From JBHGBM01 sp041946965 (GTDB taxonomy: Bacteria; Acidobacteriota; Terriglobia; Bryobacterales; Bryobacteraceae), in the NCBI GenBank assembly GCA_041946965.1, contig JBHGBM010000051.1, forward strand, positions 1 to 39,183: a stretch of DNA of 39,183 nt. Direction: 5' to 3'. How positions within the stretch are numbered: position 1 is the first letter of the stretch; each line of letters opens with the position of its first letter. Under the pieces are notes generated by a model. That model saw nothing but the letters and a program-made list of their open reading frames with translations, had not been told where the DNA came from and ran no database searches. The position numbers and the translations under genes are program-made. Below are positions 39,126 through 39,183 of this stretch, piece after piece.

Positions 39126-39183
<58 letters not shown>

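Overview
The window looks like chromosomal DNA of a high-GC Acidobacteriota, most likely Bryobacteraceae / Solibacter-type. The evidence is the mix of families: an 802-aa orphan MacB/FtsX permease of the acidobacterial ADOP type, a Ser/Thr kinase fused to a sulfatase-modifying-factor domain and an alpha/beta hydrolase, large FG-GAP/VCBS and Kelch propeller proteins, a nine-haem cytochrome, a PEP-CTERM protein, and many SMP-30, Gfo/Idh/MocA, GH127 and Tat-exported enzymes. Coding density is very high. No insertion sequence, prophage, CRISPR array or rRNA was seen. Both edges cut a gene: a sodium/solute symporter on the left and a tRNA-Ile(CAU) on the right.

Layout. 1-2749 (minus): symporter and type I glutamine synthetase. 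2883-5110 (minus): a three-gene ECF sigma / zinc-finger anti-sigma / exported-protein unit. 5291-7847 (plus): a tightly coupled thiolase, stand-alone DUF35 OB-fold and aminotransferase operon. 7834-8835: a divergent pair, Smr-domain protein and a secreted protein. 8839-17421 (minus): an SMP-30 lactonase, two giant propeller proteins and a multihaem cytochrome. 17752-23189 (plus): the kinase fusion and the ADOP permease. 23214-29307: alternating single genes for carbon metabolism (isocitrate dehydrogenase-like, FAD oxidoreductase, RhaT-like transporter, Gfo/Idh oxidoreductase, second SMP-30). 29310-32906 (plus): a membrane-anchored Ig-like protein, an exported amidohydrolase and an unknown cytosolic protein. 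32911-36739: PyrE-like phosphoribosyltransferase, small secreted protein, PEP-CTERM protein and DASS dicarboxylate transporter. 36749-39058 (minus): Tat-exported GH127 beta-L-arabinofuranosidase-like enzyme. 39126-39183: tRNA.

Functionally this is the chromosome of an oligotrophic soil-type heterotroph: extracellular sugar release (GH127), uptake (symporter, RhaT-like, DASS), sugar oxidation and lactone hydrolysis (Gfo/Idh, FAD oxidoreductase, SMP-30), nitrogen assimilation (GlnA) and a large secreted or envelope proteome.

The most interesting signals are these. (1) Seven genes carry a -10-like hexamer exactly 8 nt before the ATG and no Shine-Dalgarno, which suggests leaderless mRNAs. (2) The thiolase is coupled to a DUF35 reduced to its OB-fold. 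(3) One propeller protein has 14 FG-GAP plus 7 Kelch repeats, as if made of three seven-bladed propellers. (4) A receptor-like kinase carries two enzyme-like extracytoplasmic domains. (5) A three-arm RNA structure with two mutually exclusive hairpins lies before the PEP-CTERM gene, whose C-terminal tail is unusually long. All functions are read from sequence motifs; no database search was run.
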